64,000 bases of DNA from Hydnum rufescens UP504 (taxonomy: Eukaryota > Basidiomycota > Agaricomycetes > Cantharellales > Hydnaceae): NCBI GenBank assembly GCA_014904985.1, contig MU128945.1:124001-188000 (forward strand), given 5' to 3'. Shown one piece after another: positions 48,098 to 63,771 of the stretch. The notes beneath the pieces are model-generated. The model was not told the DNA's origin, ran no database searches, and saw nothing but the letters and a program-made list of their open reading frames with translations. A program made the translations under genes and the position numbers. Numbering within the stretch: position 1 is the stretch's first letter; every line of letters starts with the position of its first letter.

Positions 48098-48933
48098 AGT
48101 GACGAGTGGCTATGGTTGTTATGCAAAGGTGGTGCAAGTCTTTACGATCCCCCAACGATGCTGAGATATCAGAACGGCGATTCCAAGGATGTTTAGGGAT
48201 TGGGTGATTTAGCAATATACAGTACAACGAATTTTCACTCGCCCCCTGGAATACGCGTTGAATATCGGCACACAGAGTATACTTATGATTCCCTTACATG
48301 CCATTACAGGGTCCAGCATGGGCGCCAGAATTGCAACCATGCTAGGCGTCGTTATGAGCGTTTAGAACATCACCATATTCGATTTCACGGGGATCTATTC
48401 CCGCTAGCGAAAGTACCCACGCTCAGGCGTTTGGGCGATCGCAATAATTGTGTTCGGCTATGGGGATTCCTGTAATGGCCCAGCTAGATAACCCTCAACA
48501 TTATGTGCGACGGGCAGCGATATCCGCAGAGACAAATAAAGGATGAACTCGATTTGAAACCTGCCCTGCCCTTGGAGACATTCCTCTGTTAGTACCCCAC
48601 TTTCATCGGTCTTGAGTCGGGTACAGCTTGCCGTACTGTGCACCAGCCAATTTTGCCTGTCGCGTTCCATAAGAGAAACGAGAGTATTTACTCGATCCAA
48701 GTGTACATGCCCTGCCACACACGTTGACCGCAAGCCCAGTGTGCACAGCACTCCCATACTAAGCAAATCTAAAGTAATATTAACCGATTTATGTACGCGT
48801 CAAATGTGTGGCTGTGCCTGGCGAAAGGGGAAGGGGGGAGTATTTGGGACTATGAGTCTGGAAGGGGACAAGTCACCAAAAGAGGGCGAGATACATACGT
48901 GGTGCTTCTCTGATCAAGCGGAACCTGTGTTCG
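48098..48933. other. 836-bp spacer after the synthetase
   Basis: Lies between the stop codons of the NRPS and the convergent PQ-loop gene. Short open frames on both strands show no recognised product and no repeats. Confidence 0.5.
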
Positions 48934-50359
48934 CTAACAGGGTGTCCTCTCATCTCCATTTACATCTATACCATCATCCCTTGGTCCAGCCACTTCTCCA
49001 TCGGTATCGTCGACCGAGAGCGGTCTTCCGAAATCATCGATGCCGAGCCTTGCTTGTCTCTTCTTCCAGAATAGACACATGGTAAGAAGAACAGATTGTA
49101 ACATTCCTGCTGCGGCATATGTCGCCCAGCCTATTGGGATGCAGGTGCGGAGAGGAATGAAAAAAGTCAATTATGAATGGCGGATCACTACGCCAAAAGT
49201 AGGAGAAAGATGCTTAACTCGTCCAGTTGGTCCCGGGGCTACGTAGAAGAAATGAACAGAAAGCCATCAACGAGACAACACGAATGGAGTCGAATAGGGA
49301 CTGAGACTCACCGAATAGCGATACTCACGCACATAACCACTGCACCCGGACTCTGGATGCACATAGTAACAATGCTGAGACTTCCCACTAGTTTGGTCGA
49401 CCATGTCTTACGGATCTGCGGAATAAATTGGAAGGCGGAAAATAGGGCGGACAATAGGCCTAGGAAAGTGGCCCAGAGAGAGAGAAGAGGAGAGGGAGGC
49501 GAGACCTGTTGCGTCGTGATTAGGAGGAAAGTGACAAGGGTGCAGAAGCCACTGTGTAGAGACAGATATGGGTGAACACAAGCCGTAGATTCTGTTGAAT
49601 ATTAGGAGACATACAGATGTAGGCCCACTACAGCAGCTAATGTGACCCCGAGTTTCCACTCGGAGGTAGTGTCTCGATAATACAACGTGAAGGCGGGTTT
49701 TGAATCAGGAGGGTCAATTGCGGCCCGTACTCCTGTATATTTCAAGTGCGCTGGAAAGTAAATGAGGAATAGGACAAGGCTTCCAATGCAAGATAAGTCA
49801 CAGTCAGACAGAAGTGGATTGGATAGCAAAACTCCGTATCGTATTAGACGTACGTGAAGGTAAACAATGCCCATTGAATAGAAACTTGAAAGACCCCTCC
49901 GAGATTTTCGAAACACATTGCAGTTTTCTACGTCTTGCGCAATGAGTGCGCGTCAACTTCGTGTGAGTATTTCGGCATACCACTTCCTTGCAGCATTTGA
50001 TCACAGGCCACTGAAGTACCACGCTGAGAGACCCACATTGTCTCCCCAGATTTCTCAAATATGCATGGCAGGGCTTACACGTTCAGCATTGCAGCCGCAG
50101 AGGAGGTGCTACCAAGTAGTAAGAACCATGGGCTAAGCCCCTCCGAAGACCCTTTGAAGATTATTCGCAGATGCTGAAATGCGCATATGTGAGCGAACAT
50201 CCCATTGGAGAGACCAAGATCATAGGAAGACAGACTTGGGGAAGGTAAGAGACAATGAGGCCAAATGTAACGCCGATAGTCAGAGTTAGCGCTACAGGGT
50301 TGTGCTCCTAACCGACAGGAAATCACACAGTCATCATCAGTAATGATGCTTTCCAGCAT
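48934..50359 (-). CDS. PQ-loop repeat membrane protein
   Basis: PQ-loop proteins have seven transmembrane helices and include lysosomal/vacuolar amino-acid exporters and SWEET/MPC relatives. The first repeat is seen at about 50270-50080: LTIGVTFGLIVSYLPQ, then HLRIIFKGSSEGLSPWFLLLG, joined across an intron. The second is at about 49420-49330: FQFIPQIRKTWSTKLVGSLS, then IVTMCIQSPGAVVM. A cytosolic-looking YTGVRAAIDPPDS lies between them. The last helix is WATYAAAGMLQSVLLTMCLFW, followed by a charged tail KKRQARLGIDDFGRPLS and a C-terminus rich in Asp. Each PQ dipeptide is intact. Five or more short introns, with an intermediate region (49560-49900) whose exact exons are uncertain. The start near 50359 is tentative. 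Substrate unknown; vacuolar membrane is the likely site. It lies just downstream of the USP-like gene on the same strand. Confidence 0.78.
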
Positions 50360-50529
50360 CCGGTTATCGAGCGTACTGAGGAGCATGTTGGAAGACTCAT
50401 GTTTGCCGTCGTAAGAGGCACGAGGCACTAGTACAAACGGCGCGTGGATTCTCGGAGTACACAATGCACGCATTCGGGGGCTCACAAATTAATTCGAGTC
50501 CTATTAACATCCCGCACTGATCCAGTCAA

Positions 50530-53500
50530 TTATGAATGTGAACCCGAACCAGCACGTTCAGGAGGGCCAACAACAGTCGTCTCCTCCCCTAAGTCCATTT
50601 CTGTATCTGACACCTGCATCGATGGCGCGGGGCTTACGGCCTCCTCTTCATCGACGTTCTCATCAATCCCAAACCCAGGCCTCATTACTTCGATTGGCGG
50701 TTCGAGGTCATCAGTGCCATCGTAATCGAGCGCAAGGGCCTCAGCGGAAAAGGTGACACCGGTGTCCTCTGATGAGGCCGGTGGTCGTGGTCTCGCAGGA
50801 TGCTCAATTCCCTCCGGTATGTTGTCGAGCTTCGCGAGCTCCTCGATACTGAGAGTATTCGGCGTCATCTCCAATTCATTTTTGGGGGCCAATTCTTTGC
50901 GCAAATTCCGATTGTCTTCTTCTACGACGCTCTACGGAAGATATTGGCAAGGTCGAGCCATGAGTGTCATTTGGAGAGCATAGGAGTGGGTGAGGGGTGA
51001 TTCGGACCACTCACCAGGAAATCAAAATGCCATGACAACTTCATATCGACAGGAGGGATAGCCTGAGGTGGCCACGAAGGTTCTCCTGAGTCCCCGTCTA
51101 TCTCCCATTCAGGGGTAACACGACTGTAAAACAGCATATATGGGCCAGAGTTAAGGTATAGGCCGGCTCTGTCGGTAAGAACTGTTTCCTCGGTGACCTG
51201 TAACGAGAAAGTCATGTCGGGGGGCCGGAAGATCGGAGAATGCTTTCTGACCTTGGTGACAACGTCATAGACACTTTTCCACCATTCCCCAGAGGAAGAT
51301 TTGACATAGGCGTATACATTCTTCGGCCCATACGATCCATTATGCATGAGGACCGCCCGCAGGTCGTACTGCAGAGACCAGAGAAACAGTGTGAGTGCAG
51401 TCAGGCGCAAATGGACATGAGACGTACCCGGAATTCTTCCTCCAGCTCGCCCGTAGTCTCTTCATAGATACGTGATTGTTCTTCGAGGTTATGACGAATG
51501 GCAACTTTCGTTTCTACGGGCTCAAACACGTCTGAGGAAAATCGCTGAGTCCAATCGAGAAGGACGAGTCAACAGACTTTGGATCTCCTGCTGTATACGC
51601 TCGATGATTGCACGGAGCTTGGACGACGCCGCGGCATGAGCAGCCTTCCGTTCTTCCGTATCCCGGGACGCGACGTTCTCCACGTAGTAAAGGGCCGACT
51701 GCAAGCTTGCGAGATTATCGTGATCCTATCAAATACATCCAAGTTATGAAGAGTCGACCAAGGTAGGAACAGGGGGAGAGGGTCACAAGACGCACATTAT
51801 GCGTGAGAAGTCGTGCAAGTTTCCCTTCGAGTTCAACGGCCTCACTACGGAGTTGTCTAATCTCATAATTCGCGTCATTTGTGAAGCTCGCGTTATTAAT
51901 ATACCATCGATCCATTTGTAGTACAGAGGGGAACTTGAAAGGCTCAGGCTGTGGTTTCTCCCGTCTAGTACCACTCCCAGGTGTCAGTGAGCTGTTGGAG
52001 GCGGTGGTCACGAAGGCTGTCGTAGTAGTAGCTGAGACATTCGAAGATGACTTGATGTCAGTTGCAGCACTGGATTCATGGGGATCGCGGAACAGGCGGA
52101 AGATGAGGACGGGGGTTTGCCATTGCATGAATCGGCAGCTTCCTACAGCAGCGTCTTTTGCTTTTGCTTTACCGCTCTTCTGTGATCCGCGCTGGATATC
52201 CTCTGTGAAGAAGTACTGAAGGCATGAATGGAGGTCGTTGCGATATTGGGTCGGTTTCAGCAGGATATGAAATACAGGAGGGCTATGTGGAAGGAAGTGG
52301 GTCGTCAAGGTCCTGGGGGGAGAGAATGGACATGGTATAACAAGGAGAAGCGAGTATCAATCAGAGCGTCAACGCCCCAAATATTGTCTAAGATGATTCG
52401 AAACGTACGGTAACCGCTTTATTTGATATACGGCATAGTAGGCCATCAAGGCGCTTTCAATCGAATCGCACACATTATTCAAGAGGTCTAAGAGGAAAGA
52501 ATCTTAACCGAAGATATAAAATTGTGGGATCGCAAGGCTCACCGAGGCTCTGTTTCTCAGGCCTCTGTATTCGGGTTGGCACCTGGCACCCTAGGATCGA
52601 AAGAAGATAATCGATCTCGATATGAGCTCGCTGTGTATAATCAAGCATGCAGAACACTCTCTGTAGCTCGAAAAAATCTAAGGGTAGGCGAGAGACATTA
52701 AACCCAACGAGGAAATGGACTAGGGAGCAAGAAATGGGCTGACGTCGTACATGGTCATTTTGACCTTCATTAAATACCAATCTCTCATGTGTATCATACG
52801 GGTCGAGAGTAACCTCCATTAGCCTGTCGCGTAATTGGGGAACAGCGTAGAGAGCTTGAATAAGAAGAGCAGCAAATTGTAGTCGACCATTAGAGGCGCG
52901 GATCGCAACTGGTGCAGCCCATGCAGAGACAGGACTATCCGGAATGGGCGTACTAGCAGGCCACCCATAGAGTGAGCTCTAAGCAAATGAAACGACGGTC
53001 AACAACGGACCATGTCTTATCCACGCGGGTGCGGCCGGGAACCCATAGTTCATCACTGTGTTCATTATAACTAGAATTTAGACTAGCTTCCATCGCACGT
53101 TGTAGATCGTCGTCTTGGGCTATCGTCATGCTCGTGTCATTATTTTGGGATGATACGGGGACCAAGGCCCAAGATTGATCGACGTCGGTTCTTTCGGTTT
53201 TTTTGAAGGAATTTCCACTTCCTGTGTCGCCGACCTCGCCGTCGTTATGTGGCGAGACAGACAGAGAAAGAGCCTTTTGAAGTTCTTCATCATCAGAATC
53301 TCCTGTCAGGTCTATGATCGTTTTGGCTGCACTGGTGAATTAACTCGTCGTGGAGAGGCCCGTGCTGTATTTGTATGCAAGGGCAAACACCTGGAATTGA
53401 AGGCTGCATGACAAGGCTGAGAAGCAAGGAGACGTACGAGTAGGGGGTGGGGCTCCGGAGCGAGGAACAGGACGCAAGACTGTTCTTGAATTTAGTACAC

Positions 53501-53850
53501 TCGAGGAAGAACGCATCAGTGTCCTGACCTGCAAATTCTTCCAGTGGTGGGATATCATCGAGCTGTGAACCCGAATATTTCAGAGATTGTCAGATGGAAA
53601 CACAACTGAAAGTGCACATGGAGAGCTCAGGACCTGGGGGTCATCTAATTCGGACATGAGAGCGGAGGCAGTAGCATCCAAATCGCCATTATGCTTTCGA
53701 AGGGTATCTAAGGCATATCGCGCTGGAGACAAAAGAAGGAAGAGGCCCTGCAAAACACACACCTCTTATTTTTTTTTCGCTTGCTTGAATGCCAATGTCA
53801 GCAAGAGCCTGAACAGCCTCGTCCTCCTTTGTAGTGTATCCTGCAGTCAT
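50530..53850 (-). CDS. UBA-UIM-UIM-USP protein, probable inactive deubiquitinase of the USP25/28 type
   Basis: Starts MTAGYTTKEDEAVQALADIG at 53850, a UBA domain continuing after an intron as ARYALDTLRKHNGDLDATAS. Two UIMs follow: DDEELQKALSLS (about 53290) and DDDLQRAMEASLNS (about 53110). This order matches USP25/USP28. The USP fold is recognisable at FAALLIQALYAVPQLRDRL (about 52880), the position of the Cys box, and at YDLRAVLMHNGSYGPKNVYAYVK (split here: YDLRAVLMHNG / PKNVYAYVK, about 51320) to AGPYMLFYSR-like SGPYMLFYSR, the His box. The catalytic Cys is replaced by Gln and the catalytic His by Asn, so hydrolase activity is not expected. Coiled-coil segments lie between (about 51580-51900), and the C-terminus is acidic. 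A likely one-base frame change sits near 51560. It could act as a ubiquitin-binding scaffold. Confidence 0.75.
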
Positions 53851-53879
53851 ACCGGACTTATGGACACGAATCGGATACT

Positions 53880-54565
53880 ACCGACTCCTATGGTCACCGA
53901 ATGCACCTCAAATTTTCGATCATTTTGTAGGCCACAGAGACTCAGCTCCCCCCGTTCACGATTACAGTGACTCTCCCGAACATATTCCGCGTCTCCCGCC
54001 TGAACTTCACATTTTTATTTACCGGATGCCCGTCATCGCGAGGATGAGTCAAAGTCGATTCCAGGGCACAACAGGCTCGCGAGCGCACGTCATCGCAGGC
54101 ACGCATTATCCCACAAATCAGTAGGGTCTATGCATCTCGCCGTTTTGGGATGCGTCGTTTGGTTCTTCGCCGAAGGATCAAAGTTGGGAAAATGCGGTTG
54201 CACACCAAGAACAGGCTCAGAGTGGCGGTTCAGAGTCTTCGTTGATACACAGCAAGGCATGGAGTCCATCTTCGATTGCCGCATATGGTGCTGAAGTGGG
54301 GAACATTGAAGGTGGCGTGTATTTCTGTCTGGATGCTGTAGTGATTCGCGACGGGACGCGACGTGGCTCCATTCAAACGGTGACCCTAAGCGTCAACGGC
54401 GTCAACCAGCCAAGATCTCTCCACTGCGAAGTCTTTGCACGCAAATGGACAAGAGTTACTCTAGATCAACTCCCCGGTTTCCACCTTTCTGCTAATTTGC
54501 TGCATTTCGCGCCATTCTCGGAGGTTAAATGTTCTCTCAAAACGCGGTGTTACTATTCTGCTTAG
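53880..54565 (+). CDS. hypothetical protein, uncertain gene
   Basis: Divergent from the USP-like gene. Open plus-strand stretches at about 53900-54030 (PEHIPRLPPELHIFIYR) and 54200-54565 (VYFCLDAVVIRDGTRRGS, SLHCEVFARKWTRVTLDQLP) could be exons of one gene with an intron near 54030-54170. Composition is ordinary and the last stretch ends at a stop at 54563-54565. No domain was recognised, and the first exon would sit in the short divergent promoter of the USP gene. It may instead be a fragment. Confidence 0.25.
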
Positions 54566-55015
54566 TAGTCCCCGTCACTCAACCTCGGAAAAGGAAGCGT
54601 ATAGGTTTGCTCTGACATGTGGACATGTGGGCCCGACAAGGGGCTACTGTAATTTCTCCCAGACTTTTTTTGACTCTTTTCAACAAACGACCCTACTTTA
54701 CACATATACTCATGCTCTGAGATGAGACTGCGATTGAGCATGACTGATCTGATAGACTACTACTCAGCTATATCAAGCGACTATAACGCTATGTACTGAG
54801 CGAGTCTCCAGAACGTCATGCAGTTATGCAGTGCATGCACACATCATGTACAGGATTAATAATATGTATGTAAACCCCCCAAAACCAACAAACAAAAAGA
54901 GGTGTGTCGAAGCGAAAATGCAAAGCCTTACAACTGTCAATATTCCCTGAGTAATAGGAGGTCTGGCATGATACATAGTGAGCAAACGAAAAACCGATAA
55001 AGAAACAAGGCTACT
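54566..55015. other. 450-bp spacer without features
   Basis: AT-rich, no ORF. Contains the 3' region of the FAD monooxygenase gene. Confidence 0.5.
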
Positions 55016-57875
<2,860 letters not shown>

Positions 57876-58142
57876 TGGCGTCGAGGGAACGAGGAAATGG
57901 AACACACCCTCTAGTTATACTCGGCGTCGGTAACTCATTTCGAAAGGGGTCAACGATTATCCAGGTACATCACGTGTGGCGGTGAGTGCTTATGCAATGC
58001 CGACAACTAGTGAACACATGATCAAGGATTTCATTCTAAACGCTCTCTAACTGCCCCCACATTTTGAACTATTTACACTTGAGCAGACGAGATATAAAAC
58101 CTAGCCGAAGAGCAGTTAGCAAACGCGCAGAAAACTTTCCGG

Positions 58143-59431
58143 TTACAAAACCAACCATTTTGAGACTACAATACGGCAGGTCAGCAGCCGAATATACAAG
58201 TCAATAAGAATTAATCACTCACTCGAAGGATCGATAGGTGCCGGTGGCTTCCTCGAATCGGGCGGGAGATTAGCGTGCACAGGGCTGTTCCTCCCCACAT
58301 GACCGGGAGAATCGTCGAGAGTCAAGTTGGTGCTAAAGGCCCAAAAAGGTATTCAGCAAATAAGGGTGGGCCCATGCCGCTCACACGCACATAGAAAGGT
58401 CATAGCTGGCCGTCTTTGCTGGAGTGTCCCCGTTCACGAGGCGCTTCCAAGCCTCATGACACTCATGGACGATCGCAGTCGCGTACTTCTTGTTCTTGGC
58501 CTCCCCAGAGAATGCAAACGCATTCTCGGGCTTTCCATCGGCTGTAGATAGAGCGGTCAAATGACACTTTCGGGAAGCCGACCAATCAGCGCGTCAAAAC
58601 GCACGAATCTTGTAGATCCTGTGGGTGACTGGGCAGTAAACACTCATACAACAGTCTAAATTTCAACTTAGCGGCTCTCACCTGAACCACTCATTCGTAG
58701 CGCGGATCAAGCCAGGCAAGTGGCGTTCCACATCTTCGATGTCGTTCAACTTGGACGCCAGAGGGTCGTTAACGTCGACGACAATCAGCTTCCAGTCTGT
58801 CTCTCCCTCGTCGAGAAGAGCCATGATACCAAGAACCTTGACCTGTTTGACTTGACCCACATAACCAACTTGTTCTCCAATTTCACACACATCGAGTGGA
58901 TCATTATCGCCCTTTGCTTTCGTCTCGGGATGAGTCTGATTGGGATCCTCCCAGGTCTGAAAAGCGGTATAAGGGCGCTACTCGCGGGCTAGTCGCAAGC
59001 AGGGCAGGCCGACCTGAGGGATAGCACCATAGTTCCAAATATATCCATGGTGGGGGAAACAGTTCCTAACGAATCGGAGCTTTCCTTTTTTGATGTCCTG
59101 TTTGATAGGATTGAACAACTCTTCTTTCGAGGTCTCCATCTTGGCGTTGGTCCATCGAGGCACCTCGACGACCATGTTCAAGATACTATTGTTCTGATCG
59201 GCAAACAGAGGGACGTCGTGGAAAGGGGAAACGACAGCTCCGCCCTGTTCGATGTAAACACGGTGCTCTGTTGCCAATCGAGCGGGATGAGTCCAGTTGA
59301 TCGCTGACGATCAGTGATAATACATTTACCGAGAGTGTTGGGTGCGCCCACGAGACGAGTAGTATATTCTAACGAGGTGACTCTGAGCAGTGGGGGGGAA
59401 TGGGTGTTCGAGGGAACGTACGAGCTGTCAT
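58143..59431 (-). CDS. IPP1: soluble inorganic pyrophosphatase
   Basis: Hydrolyses pyrophosphate from biosynthetic reactions in the cytosol; essential in yeast. The start [19 protein letters not shown] joins a 10-base first exon (59431-59422) to exon two, then [50 protein letters not shown], the signature [12 protein letters not shown] (metal-binding Asp residues), [19 protein letters not shown], and [19 protein letters not shown]. The C-terminus is [15 protein letters not shown], ending at 58143. Five introns, all in phase, and no frameshift. Length is about 290 aa, near that of other fungal enzymes. The C-terminal tail after SKW is shorter than usual. Confidence 0.95.
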
Positions 59432-60959
59432 GTTGAGGTTGCTAATGATGGCGGTCGTTTGCTGTAGGCGTTGAGTTGCGCGAACGCTCATCGATTCACT
59501 TCCCAGAATCCACGTGACTAAGCTCTCCCAGTATCCGAAGTGCTGGAACTCGCGTTCTAAACCTTGGGGTGTCCACTGGCACCCGCGTTCCACGTCAGAC
59601 TTTGTCTACGTGATGTAATCCGCATTTTCTACCCCCCACATGTCTTCCTGAGTCTAGGTACAACCTCCCATACACTCGTGCAGTCGTCTCGTGGTGTCCC
59701 ACACGAATATTACTGGCATTACAATAACCGTTCTATTCTATGTTAATGTCTGAGTAAAAATCCGGCACCCAGCTACTTGGAGGGACCTAGGCGCCGAGCT
59801 TGACACCATACATGGCATCTCATCTGCAAATGGAGACTCTGGCTTCGGACCGGATATGTGTGCCCTGGTGACTGTGCCCTTTCTCCGGGGATAATCTGGT
59901 TTGATACCCCGAAGCAATCCACTGCCTCTCGTCAAATACATGCACGGTAGTCTGAGGGGGTCGTTCGTTCACCTCAATTCCTACTAGTTTGGGGCGTGGT
60001 GGCACGCGAGCCGACTCATAATCCGAGTGCGTTCTCCACGTTATTGGCACCACTTGATGCTTGAAACCTCGTGGTATATCTATCTTGAACCTTCGCCGGT
60101 GATGGTTAGGTCTACTGTTAGAATTCGTTCGTCCCCAGTATGAAGAAATGCGTACAATCTTAGCTGACGGGCGGACGGCGGCCAAGCTAGGGGATTTTTC
60201 GCTTCGAGTCCTACGATCTACACTGATCGCATCGCAGGTCCTCTGCACCCTGTTTATAGTTTAGTAAGTATTGAAATTACTGTAGAATAGCGTTCTTGAA
60301 CCACCTGCGAAATTCCTGCTCCCTTCGCATGATACCTACCTTACCCTAGAATCCCCTCGGCTGCAAAACCCAGAGCTGCACGACTTCAATCTTTGACTTC
60401 AGCCAACATCCGGATAATATGCCTTATTATCAGGGTGCCCCTCAAATGTAGGCGAGCTCGCGCGTGTCTCGATAGGTCTTAGGCGGTTGCTTCGGGCTAC
60501 CACAACTGCTACCACGCAGCAGCCAGCATTATATTTTCGCCGCCTTCTCACAGGTCTACCGTGGCGGCTCCCAGCCATGCGAAATTCACAATTCGGGAGG
60601 CCTTTTATACTCGATCAACCCCCCTCCAGTCCCCCCAGAAGCTCCATCCCGGGAGCTAATAATTTTTCTCCCAGGGCCATTTTGAATATATAGCGATTTA
60701 TGTAAACTTCATCTGGGCGTCGGTGGCCTGCTAGTGGTACACAACCTTGACTCTCTCATAGTGCAAATGAGCGCTTTATCAAAAACTGGTTCGTAGCCAC
60801 GTGACACCTTCCTGCCACTAAAAATACAGATAAGGAGTCACAGCGATTGGCGGAAAGCCGTCCGACCCTGGCCCAATCCAATGGTCAGGGGCCCTATTGG
60901 GGTGATTCGGTATCAACGGGTACCCCATCCCGTGTTTCCCTGCAAACTATCGCTATCGC
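59432..60959. other. 1.5-kb divergent intergenic region
   Basis: Carries the promoters of the pyrophosphatase and NADH dehydrogenase genes. A 142-codon minus-strand frame (60248-59820), basic and without recognised domains, and the repeat copy at 60439-60485 lie here. CAAT- or TATA-like elements were not clear. Confidence 0.5.
60439..60485 (+). repeat. short dispersed repeat, copy 2 (partner at 2656-2702)
   Basis: Same orientation as copy 1. It begins CCTCAAATGTAGGCGAGC and continues TGTCTCGATAGGTCTTAGGC. It may mark the end of an old mobile element located at 60440-60760, whose interior has no coding capacity. Confidence 0.5.
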
Positions 60960-63771
60960 ATGATAGCAAATCCCTATAACATGGCACCACAAACCTACTC
61001 CATTACAACTATGTCCCTCCTCCCGCGCTCTGCCTTTGCCTCTCTTGCCGTTCCTCGGCTCAAGGAAAGACTTGTTATCGTTGGCTCTGGATGGGGTGGT
61101 TTCAGCGTCTTGAAACGAATAAACAAGTCCAAATATGATGTCACCTTGATCAGGTAACACCAAAGTTTTCGTTTTCTATCAGAGTTGAATCGCTAATTTA
61201 TCTAAATATTTGCCTTCCTTAGCCCCAGCTCGTATTTCAATATGACACCCCTCCTTGCCGGAACCTCTGTGGGCACTTTGGAATTTAGAACGGCAATTGA
61301 ATCTGTGTGTATCCTTCTTGGCCCATTTCTATCAATTTGGGCTGATTTGGTCCAAGGTTCGCAAGTTCTCTCCACAATCTGTGCGTACCTCCATCGAAAT
61401 CGTGACGATTGTTCTGACCGTTGCTCATAGACTGTTGTCGAGGCGTGGGCAGATAAAATAGGTAGGAAGCTCATGCACTGACCTCATCAATAGTCCTCTA
61501 CTAATCTCATTGAATCCCGCCCTGGCCGTCTCTCAGATTTCTCGAATAATACCATACACTGTGTTCGTCCACCTGTCAACACTCACGTTCGGAGATTTTC
61601 AGCTCATCTTTCATCCTCAAAGACCCCTAGGACTCACCCTTATGGAACATCCTGGACGCTCCCTGATGATCCCTATGCCTCGACTGCATATACTTCAGAG
61701 ACAGATCCTACTGTCCCCCAGGCCTCATCCATCCCTTCGCCTCGTGCACCACCATTCACTATCAAATTCGACAAACTTGTGATCGCGGTAGGTGCACACA
61801 ATCAAACATTCGGGATCCCAGGGTCTGTCTTCAATTGCTTGCCCGAAAACTGAATCATTTATTTGCCCCACTTCCCGAATCCCTAGTGTGAAAGAATATG
61901 TGCACTTTTTAAAAGACATCCGCGATGCTCGCGCAATCCGCATGCGTATCCTCGAATGTCAGTTCCACCTTCCACTTCAGTGATCCTCATTCCCCTGTGT
62001 TGGTTTACCATACTTTTCCCATCTCATTTCCGCAGGTTTCACCCAAGCTTCCCAGCCAAACTGTCCCGAAGACGAACGTCGTAAACTTTTAAATTTTGTC
62101 GTGGTTGGCGGAGGTCCTACGGTCAGTCTTGGTCCTGCTCTTCTTTACCATTCTGTATTCTTACTTTGATTTGAATTTCCGTATACTCTGCCTTGCTAGG
62201 GTGTGGAATTCGCTGCAGAATTGCACGATCTTTGTACGACTGACATGCGAAAACATTACCCTGAATTGATAAAGTTCGTTCGGATCACCATCTATGAAGT
62301 GAGTCCTTATACCTGTTTTTGCCTGTTTTTGCGGTCATTCACAATAACGGTCCTTGTTAAGACTGGCGATAAGATTTTAAGCGCATTCGACAAGAGTTTA
62401 GCTGAATATGCTTCGCATCGATTCGCCAAAAAGGGCATGTGCGTCAATTTCTACCTACAGTATGATTATGTGCTGATTTCCTAACGAAAATGAAGACACG
62501 TGAAGAAAAATCATCGAGTGGAAGAAGTTAAACCTGTAGGTCTCTTCATCAAAGGGACGTTTCCTCTTGGTTTCCTTGCACTCATCTCGCTTCTACCTGC
62601 AGTTTAGCCTCAAGGTTGACAAAGAAGGATGGGGTATGTTTCAATCATGTTTTTTTCTACTCCTGGACTAGTTTTTTTGACAAATTGATTTTTTTAGTAC
62701 CGTTTGGTATGTGCGTCTGGAGTACAGGTCTGGCGGTAAATCCTCTGGTTTCGACTCTCGCCGGACAACTTCAATTGTGTGCCAAAAAGGGCTCGTGAGT
62801 ATTTCCTATTTCACCCTTCCATCCGAGTTAGCGTGGGGTGGGTGATTGCCCTCCGATTTCTAAGCTCTTGAACCCACCCCTGCACATAGGCTCGTGACGG
62901 ACGGACACCTACACGTTCTGGATGCCAAGACAGGCGAAGCTCTATCAAACGTTTGGGCCATAGGCGATGCGGTCGGGACAGTGATGCGGGAAGGGCGCAG
63001 CAATCCTGTTGCTGCTCCTCTACCCGCTACAGCACAGGTCGCTAGTCAGATGGGTAACGTACGTTCACTTTCTCTGTTTTTCGATCCTTGCCAAGCCTCT
63101 CGGTGGCTCGCACTCGACGTTCCGCTGGTTTCGGCTTTTGTAGCCAGTATGACGATACTGCCTTTTTTACTAACGTGCATCGTGATTGTAATGCAGTACC
63201 TCGTTAAAACACTCAATATAGGGGCTGAGCAAACGGAAGAATTCAAATTCGCATCAAGGGGTAACCTCGCATATGTTGGAGATGGGTATGTGTCGATTGC
63301 AACAGCCTATCTTTCCTCCCTCTCCTTTCTAGTAGTAGAGGGTCAGGCAGTTAGACGTCGACTTCTTTCTTTTGGTGCAGGAACGCGATATATGATCGTA
63401 GCATGGTAGAATCGGGTCCTCAAACCAAAGTTAGAGGGTGCGTCCCTCTTATTCTCCTTGGATTTTTCGTGAATTGTCCTAACCATTGATTACATTTATA
63501 CATCCTACCTCTGGACTTCCTCACACCAATCACCCCTAGTCGACTCGCTTGGTTGTTGTGGCGCTCTACATATGTTTCCATGGCGAGTCCCCGAAATATG
63601 TACGTGTTCCATTTCCCTTGCACTATCCGTTTTTATGCTTCGATTTCGACTCCTCGATACGAGCTAACCTCCCCCCCCTTTCCCTTTCTGTTTCGTCCTT
63701 TGGTAAGGCTGAATATACCATGGTATTGGTTCACGAATTGGGTCTTTGGGCGCGATCTCAGTCGTTTCTAA
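60960..63771 (+). CDS. NDE1: alternative type II NADH dehydrogenase (NDH-2), mitochondrial
   Basis: NDH-2 passes electrons from NADH to ubiquinone without proton pumping at the inner mitochondrial membrane. Two Rossmann folds are seen: VIVGSGWGGFSVLKRINKSKYDV (near the start, FAD; given as VIVGSGWGGF) and NFVVVGGGPTGVEFAAELH (NADH). Other conserved blocks are YFNMTPLLAGTSVGTLEFR, KLVIAVGAHNQTFGIPGV, FDKSLAEYASHRFAKKG, NVWAIGDAVG (FAD-binding), FKFASRGNLAYVGDG and the C-terminal YWFTNWVFGRDLSRF, which in the family anchors to the membrane. About ten short introns; the first falls at 61156-61222. The start at 60960 (or MAP at 60981) leaves a short N-terminus with few basic residues, so internal versus external orientation cannot be decided from it. 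No EF-hand was noticed. Confidence 0.92.
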
